Shown piece by piece: positions 31,982 through 38,282 of a DNA stretch of 38,282 nt. Every line of letters starts with the position of its first letter. The first letter of the stretch is position 1. A program made the position numbers and the translations under genes. Source of the stretch: Raskinella chloraquaticus (SeqCode) (GTDB taxonomy: Bacteria; Pseudomonadota; Alphaproteobacteria; Rhizobiales; UBA4765). The DNA is taken from NCBI GenBank assembly GCA_002365175.1, contig DEZK01000026.1, forward strand, positions 1 through 38,282, given 5' to 3'. Below the pieces are notes generated by a model. That model did not search any database. It saw only the letters and a program-made list of their open reading frames with translations, and was not told the origin of the DNA.

Positions 31982-33172
31982 TCAGTGGATATTCTCGATC
32001 GCCAGCGCGATCCCCTGCCCGCCGCCAATGCACATGGTGATCAGCCCATACCGGCCATTGATACGCTTCAGCTCATACATCGCCTTGATGGTGATGACGG
32101 CTCCCGTCGCGCCGATCGGGTGGCCAAGCGCGATCGCTCCGCCATTGACGTTGACCTTGTCGGCGGGAAAACCAAGCTCGCGAGACACCGCGCAGGCTTG
32201 CGATGCAAAGGCCTCGTTCGATTCGATCACATCGAAATCCTTGATGGTAAGACCGGTCTTGTGCATGAGGCTGCGCACGGCATCGACCGGGCCGATGCCC
32301 ATCACTTCCGGCGCCACGCCCGCATGGCCATAGCCGATGATGCGCGCCATCGGCTTGCGCTTGTCCGCCTCGGCGCGTTTGCCTGACATCAGCACCAGCG
32401 CCGCTGCGCCGTCATTGATGCCCGACGCATTGCCCGCCGTCACACTGCCCTCCTTGCTGAAGACCGGCTTCAATCCGGCAAGGATATCAGCCGTTGTATC
32501 GCCCTTGACGTGCTCATCACTGGCAAAATCGACCATGTCGCGGCCTTTCTTGACCTTGACCGCCATGATCTGTTCCTTGAAACGCCCTTCTTTGATGGCG
32601 TGTGCCGCACGCCGCTGGCTTTCGAGAGCAAACGCATCCTGATCAGCGCGCGAAATCTGCCAGCGCGCCGCAACGTTTTCTGCCGTCACCCCCATATGAC
32701 CGTGGCCGAACGGGTCATGCAGGGCTCCCAGCATCATATCCACGAATTTGGCATCCCCCATGCGCTGACCCTGTCGCAGCCAGGGCGCGGCAAACGGCGC
32801 CCGCGACATCGTCTCAACCCCGCCGGCGACCGCCACCTCGGCATCCTCCAGCATGATCGTCTGGGCGGCCGAGATAATTGCCTGTACCCCCGACCCGCAC
32901 AGCCGGTTCAGCGTCAGAGCCGGCACCTCCTGCGGGATACCGCCCTCCATGGCCGCCACGCGCGCCTGATACATGTCTTTGGGCTCGGTATGGATGACAT
33001 TACCGAACACCACATGGCCGACCATCTCCGGCTTGACGTCAGCGCGCTGCAGCGCCTCGCGCGTCACCAGGGCGCCGAGCTGGGTTGGCGGCGAATCCTT
33101 GAGGCTGCCGGCGAATGTACCGATGCCTGTCCGCACACCTGAAAGGATCACCACATCTTGCGTCTTGCTCAT
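31982..33172 (-). CDS. Acetyl-CoA acetyltransferase family thiolase
   Basis: Thiolase, 396 residues from ATG 33172, with AGGAG 6 nt upstream; ATG 33175 is adjacent and a longer reading to 33244 is unsupported. The acyl-enzyme Cys is in LNRLCGSGVQAI. The C-terminal catalytic His is in NGGAIALGHPIGATGA and the second Cys in ITMCIGGGQG. The loop GHGHMGVTAENVA is typical of biosynthetic or broad acetoacetyl-CoA thiolases. It makes or cleaves acetoacetyl-CoA or longer beta-ketoacyl-CoA. It stands alone, so a specific pathway is not indicated. Confidence 0.96.
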   Translation of the reverse strand: MSKTQDVVILSGVRTGIGTFAGSLKDSPPTQLGALVTREALQRADVKPEMVGHVVFGNVIHTEPKDMYQARVAAMEGGIPQEVPALTLNRLCGSGVQAIISAAQTIMLEDAEVAVAGGVETMSRAPFAAPWLRQGQRMGDAKFVDMMLGALHDPFGHGHMGVTAENVAARWQISRADQDAFALESQRRAAHAIKEGRFKEQIMAVKVKKGRDMVDFASDEHVKGDTTADILAGLKPVFSKEGSVTAGNASGINDGAAALVLMSGKRAEADKRKPMARIIGYGHAGVAPEVMGIGPVDAVRSLMHKTGLTIKDFDVIESNEAFASQACAVSRELGFPADKVNVNGGAIALGHPIGATGAVITIKAMYELKRINGRYGLITMCIGGGQGIALAIENIH

Positions 33173-33359
33173 CATGCTCTCCTGCTTGTTTTCATGAAAG
33201 CTAGACGAGGCGCGCACGAATGGCGAGACATCACGCGCGCTCAACAGGCGGTGATTTGGTCGAATACGAAAGAAAAGCGCAAAGATATCTTATTTTTCGG
33301 CGGCTATAAGCATTTATACGCGTTGATCAAGACGACCCTGATCCGCTCGGGAGGCTGGC

Positions 33360-33857
33360 ATGTCTGTTGAAACAATCCTTTTTCTGTGCCCCGGCAATTT
33401 CGTTCGCTCCATTCTCGCCGAAGCCATCATGAACAAGCTGGGCGCGGGTCGCTTCCGTGCCTTCAGCGCCGGCATGAATCCGCACCGCTGCATTCATCGC
33501 GAGGTCCGCCATCTGCTCAAGGAGAGAGGCTTTGGCATCGAAGGACTGGCGTCAAAACCGGTTGAGCTGTTCATCGGGCCGAATGCGCCCCACCTCGATT
33601 ATGTCATTACCCTGTGCGAAGCCTCCCAGGAAAAAGGCTGCCCGACATTCGCCGGTCAGCCGCAGCGCGCCCGCTGGTCGTTGCGTGACCCCTGCCAGGG
33701 CACCGCCAAGGGCGCCTCCCGCCAGGCAGTCGAAAGCGCCTTCCGCGATATTCATATGCTGATTGGCCTGTTTTTGCAGGCGCCCGATGCTGTCCACCGC
33801 CTGCTGCATCTGCCTGAAGGACATGTCGCATGCATGCCCCGAGCGCAGGCAGCCTGA
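33360..33857 (+). CDS. Arsenate reductase-like low-molecular-weight phosphatase-fold protein
   Basis: The 165-residue protein starts with the P-loop FLCPGNFVRSILAE (C10, R16), the CX5R motif shared by LMW tyrosine phosphatases and thioredoxin-coupled ArsC. Two further cysteines, C86 and C94 in ITLCEASQEKGCP, match the ArsC relay (C10-C82-C89 in plasmid pI258). D110 in WSLRDP is the general acid. This favours arsenate reductase over phosphatase. No arsenite pump or arsR is nearby. ATG 33360 follows GGGAGG. It is convergent with a PilZ gene, 4 bp apart. Confidence 0.87.
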   Translation: MSVETILFLCPGNFVRSILAEAIMNKLGAGRFRAFSAGMNPHRCIHREVRHLLKERGFGIEGLASKPVELFIGPNAPHLDYVITLCEASQEKGCPTFAGQPQRARWSLRDPCQGTAKGASRQAVESAFRDIHMLIGLFLQAPDAVHRLLHLPEGHVACMPRAQAA

Positions 33858-33861
33858 GCGG

Positions 33862-34176
33862 TCACACCATCGCGATCGACAGAAGCCGACGCTCGCGCGG
33901 GTCCGAACTGTCGCGGATTTCGCGTGGCGCGCCCTCGTAGATGACGCCAACCTCGCCGGGCTTGCGCCAGCTCACGCGCACCGAGCGCATCGTCTGGGTA
34001 TCGGGAAAATAAAGGAGAAACCCCTCGGGCAAAGTCACCGACGCCGACATCTTGAGGCGTACACCGGTTTCGGAAACATCGCGAATGGTGCAATCAACCA
34101 CAAAGGAATAACCGCCATAGACGGCCTTCGCGCCCTTCAGGACGCGCTTTCTGGTCGCAACTCGCCGATTTTCCAT
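33862..34176 (-). CDS. PilZ domain protein (single domain)
   Basis: The 104-residue protein consists almost entirely of a PilZ domain. The RxxxR motif lies within ENRRVATRKRVLK at the N-terminus, and the DxSxxG motif is DVSETG near residue 33. The start is ATG 34176, with GAGGA 7 nt upstream; a longer in-frame reading to 34227 is rejected. It is a likely c-di-GMP receptor of the small adaptor type. It is the second PilZ gene in the window, 9 kb from the tandem one. Confidence 0.9.
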   Translation of the reverse strand: MENRRVATRKRVLKGAKAVYGGYSFVVDCTIRDVSETGVRLKMSASVTLPEGFLLYFPDTQTMRSVRVSWRKPGEVGVIYEGAPREIRDSSDPRERRLLSIAMV

Positions 34177-34331
34177 AGGCAGTTCCTCTACGGCCGCTTC
34201 TGCGGCGTGTCCGTGATTAACACGCATCTGGTTACCAGCTTATTGAGACAGCGCCCCTCATTGACTAACCCGATAATCCTGACCAAAAGGAAGTACTCGA
34301 CGTCCGCCTTCGTATTTTGTATCATGAATGC

Positions 34332-35015
34332 ATGCGCAATTTTGAATCAGCCATTGGCATTACCCGCCGCTACCTGCATGACGAAGTAGCTGATCGGCTA
34401 CGTGATCTCATTCTGAGTGGTGAACTCATCCCTACCTCCCGCATCAATGAGGCGGAGCTGTGTACGCGGTTCGGCACCTCGCGGACACCTTTACGCGAAG
34501 CGATCAAGATATTGGCAACAGAAGGTTTTCTTGATCTTTTGCCTAATCGTGGCGCCCGTGTTGCCACCATTTCGCTCGCCGAAATCGAGGAAATGGTGGA
34601 GGTCGTTGCGGGCCTTGAGGCAACCGCCGCTGAACTCGCCTGCCGGCGGATCACCGAAAAGGAGATTGCCGCCATCCAGGTCGACCACAACGCGATGCTG
34701 GCTGCATGGAAAGCGCGCGATGAAATTGCCTATTTCGAACTCAATCGCGCCATTCACGAGGCGGTGATGGCGGCAAGCCGCAACACCACGCTGATCCAGA
34801 TCTATGCCGGCATTTCCAAGCGCATCCAGACCATGCGTTATCGCGCCCACAAGACCGAAGCGCAGTGGATCCGCGCCATTGGCGAGCATGAACGCATGCT
34901 GGCCCTCCTCATCGCCCGCGATGGTGACAAATTGGCGCAATTGATGAAGGATCACCTCCGCGGCAAGAAAGAGCCCATCGCCGCCGCCTATGGCGAAGCG
35001 TTGGAGATTGCGTGA
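34332..35015 (+). CDS. GntR/FadR family transcriptional regulator (FCD domain)
   Basis: DNA-binding regulator, 227 residues. The N-terminal winged helix-turn-helix spans about residues 15-75 (VADRLRDLILSGELIP, SRTPLREAIKILATEGFLDL, PNRGARVATI). An FCD effector domain follows (ELNRAIHEAVMAASRNTTLI, GEHERMLALLIARDGDKLA), in which acidic and His residues normally bind a metal and a small carboxylate. ATG 34332 is used; a TTG at 34317 would add five residues. No target gene is adjacent, so the regulon is unknown. Confidence 0.94.
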   Translation: MRNFESAIGITRRYLHDEVADRLRDLILSGELIPTSRINEAELCTRFGTSRTPLREAIKILATEGFLDLLPNRGARVATISLAEIEEMVEVVAGLEATAAELACRRITEKEIAAIQVDHNAMLAAWKARDEIAYFELNRAIHEAVMAASRNTTLIQIYAGISKRIQTMRYRAHKTEAQWIRAIGEHERMLALLIARDGDKLAQLMKDHLRGKKEPIAAAYGEALEIA

Positions 35016-35138
35016 TAACGATGCATTGACGGCGAACTCTTTGCCGGTCCGATCGTCGCCGGCGGTGACAAGGTCGCCTTGCGCTCTCGCCGATGCCGCG
35101 CGTCACAGCCCTTTGAAAACATGGCATTTGAAAAAATC

Positions 35139-35227
35139 TGGTGCGGGCGGCCGGACTTGAACCGGCACAGACCTTTCGGTCCGACGGATTTTAAGTCCGT
35201 TGCGTCTACCGATTTCGCCACGCCCGC
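35139..35227 (-). tRNA. tRNA-Leu (anticodon TAA), type II with encoded CCA
   Basis: The minus strand reads GCGGGCG at the 5' acceptor arm and CGCCCGCACCA at the 3' end. The anticodon arm is ACGGA-CTTAAAA-TCCGT, giving anticodon TAA. A long variable arm (CGGACCGAAAGGTCTG) and the T-arm GCCGGTTCAAGTCCGGC mark a class II leucine tRNA. The CCA is encoded (35139-35141). It follows gpt on the same strand. Confidence 0.97.
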
Positions 35228-35276
35228 TTGAGAAGTGTTATAGGGCGGCAAACGCCAGCCGCAAAGGGCGAAAGGT

Positions 35277-35780
35277 TCACGCCTGTGCCCCCTTGGCAAT
35301 CGGCGGCTGGAAGGAGAGCCCGGTATCCCACGGGAAGAAAATCCACGTATCCTGCGACACTTCGGTGACAAACGTGTCGACCAGCGGACGCCCGAGCGGC
35401 TTGGCGTACACGGTGGCGAAATGCGCCTTCGGCAGGAGCGCGCGCACCACTTGCGCCGTCTTGCCGGTATCGACCAGATCATCGACGATGAGAACGCTGC
35501 CGCCTCCCCCCTTGCCGATCTCGATGATATGGGGTGCGACCCCTTTCAGGACCTTGAGCTCACCCTGCTTGTTGCTGTCGTGATAGCTCGCCACGCTGAT
35601 TGTCTCGATGACGCGGATATCAAGCTCGCGGGCGATGATCGCCGCCGGCACCAGCCCGCCGCGCGTCACGCAGACGATGGCTTCCCAGCTTCCAACGCCC
35701 GACAACCGCCACGCAAGCGCGCGCGAATCACGGTGGAACTGGTCCCAGGAGACCGGGAAGGCTTTGTTGGCTTCAGACAT
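35277..35780 (-). CDS. gpt: Xanthine phosphoribosyltransferase (XGPRT)
   Basis: Purine salvage: converts xanthine and guanine plus PRPP to XMP and GMP. The protein has 167 residues from ATG 35780; a few extra codons upstream are possible. The PRPP-binding motif is SVLIVDDLVDTGKTAQ, with VTRGGLVPAAIIARELDI upstream and the flexible loop SYHDSNKQGELKVLKG. The C-terminal WIFFPWDTGLSFQPP fits the family. It lies 42 bp downstream of the cinA-like gene, probably in one transcript that could run into the tRNA region. Confidence 0.95.
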   Translation of the reverse strand: MSEANKAFPVSWDQFHRDSRALAWRLSGVGSWEAIVCVTRGGLVPAAIIARELDIRVIETISVASYHDSNKQGELKVLKGVAPHIIEIGKGGGGSVLIVDDLVDTGKTAQVVRALLPKAHFATVYAKPLGRPLVDTFVTEVSQDTWIFFPWDTGLSFQPPIAKGAQA

Positions 35781-35822
35781 GGGTGTGTCTCGCATCTTGC
35801 GTTGGCGTAGGGTGAAACGAGG

Positions 35823-36578
35823 TTAGATCGGAGCGCTGTCAGCCTGCAACCGGGCGATCATCGCCCCGACCTCGCTCACGGCGCGCTCCAGGGCCTCTTC
35901 CTCCTTGCCGCGCACCACGATCTGGTTGCGAAAGCCCCCGGCCTGAAACGACGGATAGCTGCCAATCGACACCGCCGTATGGCGCAGGGCAAGCTCGCCA
36001 AGGCTCGCCGCATAGCGCCCTTCCGGCAGGCCGGCGGCATCGATTGTGCGGGCAATCATCTTCTGCCCGGTTTTGAGCCGGCCCGAGACGTCATCCAGCA
36101 TTGCCTGCATGATGTTTGGCACACCCGCCATGACGATGACATTGCCCAGCATGAAGCCTGGCGCCTTGGAAATGGGGTTGGCGATGAGGTCAGCGCCAGC
36201 GGGAATGCGCGCCATGCGCAGGCGCGCCGGATTGAGATCCTCGCGCTTGTAGCGCTCGAGCATCACGTTGACCGCCCGCTCATCGATATCAATCCCAACC
36301 CCGAAAGCCTTGGCGATGCAGTCAGCCGTGATGTCGTCGTGGGTCGGACCGATGCCCCCGGTGGTGAAGAGGTAGGTGAAGCGCGATCGCAGCGCATTCA
36401 CCGCCGCCACGATCTCCGCCTCGATATCCGGCACCACCCTGACCTCGCGAAGGTCGATGCCGATGGCCGTCAGATACTCAGCGATATACCCGATATTCTT
36501 GTCCTTGGTGCGCCCCGACAAGATTTCATCGCCGATCACCAGGACAGCTGCCGTTATCGTCTGCCCGTCATGTGCCAT
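35823..36578 (-). CDS. Competence/damage-inducible protein A-like (CinA/MoaB-type) molybdopterin-binding domain protein
   Basis: The 251-residue protein has the MoCF-binding fold: AAVLVIGDEILSGRTKDKNI at the N-terminus and FTTGGIGPTHDDITADCIAK. It lacks the C-terminal nicotinamide-nucleotide deamidase domain of full CinA, as is usual for the alphaproteobacterial short form. The biochemical role of the short form is unclear; ADP-ribose pyrophosphatase activity has been reported for related domains. ATG 36578 has GAGGG about 10 nt upstream. It is transcribed toward gpt and diverges from map. Confidence 0.92.
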   Translation of the reverse strand: MAHDGQTITAAVLVIGDEILSGRTKDKNIGYIAEYLTAIGIDLREVRVVPDIEAEIVAAVNALRSRFTYLFTTGGIGPTHDDITADCIAKAFGVGIDIDERAVNVMLERYKREDLNPARLRMARIPAGADLIANPISKAPGFMLGNVIVMAGVPNIMQAMLDDVSGRLKTGQKMIARTIDAAGLPEGRYAASLGELALRHTAVSIGSYPSFQAGGFRNQIVVRGKEEEALERAVSEVGAMIARLQADSAPI

Positions 36579-36734
36579 GCATCGCCCTCACTGCATGCCC
36601 ATAGACGAAGGTGGGCGATGTCTCAAGCGCCCTGCTCCGCCACGGCGCCGATGGCGACAACGAAACCCAAGCCTTGCATCCGACCTGCAAATTGCGCCAT
36701 ACAGTCCTATCTTCACCCGAGCACGCGATTTGCG

Positions 36735-37565
36735 ATGACCTTCATCGACGCCGGCCTGTCGCCCGCACGCAATACCGGGCGCATCAAGATCCATACGCAG
36801 GACGCCTTTCTTGCCATGCATGAGGCTGGCAGGCTGACGGCTCTTGCGCTCGACATGATGACGAACGAGGTGAGGCCGGGCATCACCACCGAGTATCTGG
36901 ACAAGCTGCTGCATCAGTTCGCGCTCGACCATGGGGCCTTCCCTGCGCCGCTCAACTATCGAGGATACACGAAGTCGATCTGCACCTCGCTCAACCACGT
37001 TGTCTGCCACGGCATTCCCAACGACAAACCGCTGCGCGAGGGTGATATCCTGAATATCGATGTCACACTCATCTATCATGGCTGGCATGGCGACAGTTCC
37101 CGCATGTATGCGGTGGGCGGGATTTCGCGGAAGGCCGAGCGCCTCATCGACGTCACTTACGAAGCGCTGCTGCGCGGGCTGGCAGCGATCCGCCCCGGCG
37201 CCACCACTGGCGATATCGGCGCGGCGATCCAGGATTTTGCCGAAAAGGAGCGCTGTTCGGTGGTACGGGATTTCTGTGGCCATGGTATCGGCCAGCTTTT
37301 TCACGACGCCCCCAACATCCTGCATTACGGGCGTAGCGGAGAAGGCGTCGTGCTGCAGCCAGGCATGATGTTCACGGTCGAGCCGATGATCAATCTCGGA
37401 CGCCCCCATGTGAAGATCCTGTCGGATGGGTGGACGGCGGTCACCCGCGACCGCTCCCTGTCCGCCCAGTTCGAGCACACTGTCGGCATAACCGAGACGG
37501 GGGTGGATATTTTCACACTGTCGCCGGCTGGCCTGCACCGGCCGACCTTTGCGCGCGCCGGCTGA
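36735..37565 (+). CDS. map: Type I methionine aminopeptidase
   Basis: Removes the N-terminal Met from nascent proteins. The protein has 276 residues. The metal site is complete: D109 (LNIDVTL), D120 (WHGDSSRM), H183 (FCGHGIGQLFH), E216 (TVEPMI) and E247 (QFEHTVG); H92 in VCHGIPND is the substrate-contact His. ATG 36735 is chosen. The same frame stays open far upstream to 35979, but that stretch is antisense to the cinA-like gene. It is 9 bp before radC. Confidence 0.97.
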   Translation: MTFIDAGLSPARNTGRIKIHTQDAFLAMHEAGRLTALALDMMTNEVRPGITTEYLDKLLHQFALDHGAFPAPLNYRGYTKSICTSLNHVVCHGIPNDKPLREGDILNIDVTLIYHGWHGDSSRMYAVGGISRKAERLIDVTYEALLRGLAAIRPGATTGDIGAAIQDFAEKERCSVVRDFCGHGIGQLFHDAPNILHYGRSGEGVVLQPGMMFTVEPMINLGRPHVKILSDGWTAVTRDRSLSAQFEHTVGITETGVDIFTLSPAGLHRPTFARAG

Positions 37566-37574
37566 TTGCATTCC

Positions 37575-38282
37575 ATGAGTGATGACAGCGAACAACCCGC
37601 TGGCATGGCAGATGGACCGCATTGGCTTGGCCATCGTGAACGCTTGCGTCACCGCTTCCGCGAAGGCGGCCCCGACGCAATTGCCGATTATGAATTGCTG
37701 GAATTGCTGCTCTTTCGCGCCATGCCCCGGCGCGATGTGAAGCCGATTGCCAAGGAGCTTTTGCGCAAATTCGGCAGTTTCGCCGAAGTGATCGCCGCGC
37801 CCGAGGCAAGGCTGTGCGAGGTGAGCGGCATCGGCGCCTCGGCGGTCATTGAATTCAAGATCGTACTGGCCGCCGCCAACCGCCTGACCAAAGGCAAGGT
37901 CAAGGGGCGCACCGTCCTGCAGTCATGGAGCACGGTGCTCGACTATTGCCGCTCGACCATGGCATTCGGGGCGATTGAGCAGTTCCGCGTGCTCTTTCTC
38001 GACAAGAAGAACGGTCTCATCGCCGACGAGGTCCAGCAGTCCGGAACGGTCGATCATACGCCGGTTTATCCACGTGAAGTGGTGAAACGGGCGCTTGAAC
38101 TCTCGGCAAGTGCCCTCGTCCTCGTGCACAATCACCCCTCGGGCGATCCAACCCCCTCCCAGGCCGATATCACCATGACCCGCCAGATCATCGATATCGC
38201 CAAACCGCTCGGCATCGACATCCATGATCACATCATTGTCGGAAAGGCAGGGCATATCAGCTTCCGCGCCGCCCGTTTATTG
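37575..38282 (+). CDS. radC: RadC family (JAB/MPN domain) protein, 3' end cut by window edge
   Basis: DNA-repair-associated protein of the JAB1/MPN metal-dependent hydrolase fold; the molecular activity is not established. The visible 236 residues cover nearly all of it: the N-terminal helix-hairpin region (HRERLRHRFREGG, LCEVSGIGASAVIEFK), then the JAMM motif HNHPSGDPTPSQAD (H185, H187, D198). The sequence runs out at the typical C-terminus FRAARLL, so only a few residues are missing. The start is ATG 37575, 9 bp after map. Confidence 0.96.
   Translation, partial: MSDDSEQPAGMADGPHWLGHRERLRHRFREGGPDAIADYELLELLLFRAMPRRDVKPIAKELLRKFGSFAEVIAAPEARLCEVSGIGASAVIEFKIVLAAANRLTKGKVKGRTVLQSWSTVLDYCRSTMAFGAIEQFRVLFLDKKNGLIADEVQQSGTVDHTPVYPREVVKRALELSASALVLVHNHPSGDPTPSQADITMTRQIIDIAKPLGIDIHDHIIVGKAGHISFRAARLL

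Noticed and set aside
34988..35482. Minus-strand reading frame of 164 codons across the tRNA-Leu gene
   Set aside because: It is the translated tRNA (the familiar AKSVDATDLKSV-type artefact) fused to an antisense shadow of gpt sequence; the RNA gene explains it.
35979..36734. 252-codon 5' extension of the map frame
   Set aside because: It lies antisense to the cinA-like gene, has no family similarity, and methionine aminopeptidase length is met from ATG 36735.

Overview
The window looks like chromosome of a high-G+C alphaproteobacterium of the order Hyphomicrobiales (Rhizobiales). Markers are the conserved order thrS / yidD / IscU-like scaffold / folE / hisI, a serine acetyltransferase gene followed by a DUF3126 gene, DUF2336 and PAS_5-type proteins, and a gpt / cinA-like / map / radC block. 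The genus cannot be told from the sequence. There are no rRNA genes, insertion sequences, prophage genes or CRISPR arrays. One tRNA gene, tRNA-Leu(TAA), is present.

Layout. 1-1961: the 3' part of a GMC oxidoreductase gene and a GFA-family gene. 2010-3670: a two-gene toxin-antitoxin-like cassette (HTH-ImmA/IrrE regulator plus DUF4411 PIN-like protein). 3785-11530: a catabolic and transport locus. An amidase and an arylmalonate-decarboxylase-like enzyme on the minus strand diverge from a four-gene polyamine/iron-type ABC importer on the plus strand. A transthyretin-like hydrolase and an MFS permease follow. 11562-13829: DUF2336 protein and lytic transglycosylase. 13936-15289: MaoC-type hydratase and CitE-type lyase, probably for C5-dicarboxyl-CoA cleavage. 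15295-17637: flavin reductase, nitroreductase, and a secreted proline-rich protein with three tandem repeats. 17646-22282: thrS, yidD, Fe-S scaffold, folE, hisI and a GNAT acetyltransferase. 22288-26418: CBS protein, rhomboid protease, PAS protein, tandem-PilZ protein and a LapG-like cysteine peptidase behind an AT-rich leader. 26511-33172: gamma carbonic anhydrase, small membrane and hypothetical proteins, cysE, a hydrolase, a CHCC zinc-finger protein, an FAD monooxygenase and a thiolase. 33360-35015: ArsC-like reductase, PilZ protein and GntR regulator. 35139-38282: tRNA-Leu, gpt, cinA-like, map and radC (3' end cut).

The most distinctive material is in 3785-11530. The AMDase-like protein has the single-cysteine arrangement (G81-T82-S83, Y132, C192) of arylmalonate decarboxylase rather than the two-cysteine arrangement of racemases. 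It is translationally coupled to an amidase. The HIU-hydrolase-like protein has lost the usual arginine and the terminal YRGS. A perfect 9-bp inverted repeat sits between the divergent transcription units. The first permease gene has its only good Shine-Dalgarno sequence on the far side of a 9-bp GC hairpin, so the fold may be needed to start translation. Together these suggest an uncharacterised pathway for importing and breaking down an amide or cyclic amide; the substrate is unknown.

A second notable area is 23819-26418. There a PAS protein, a c-di-GMP-receptor-type tandem PilZ protein and a LapG-family peptidase lie in a row, and the peptidase gene is preceded by about 90 bp of very AT-rich DNA.
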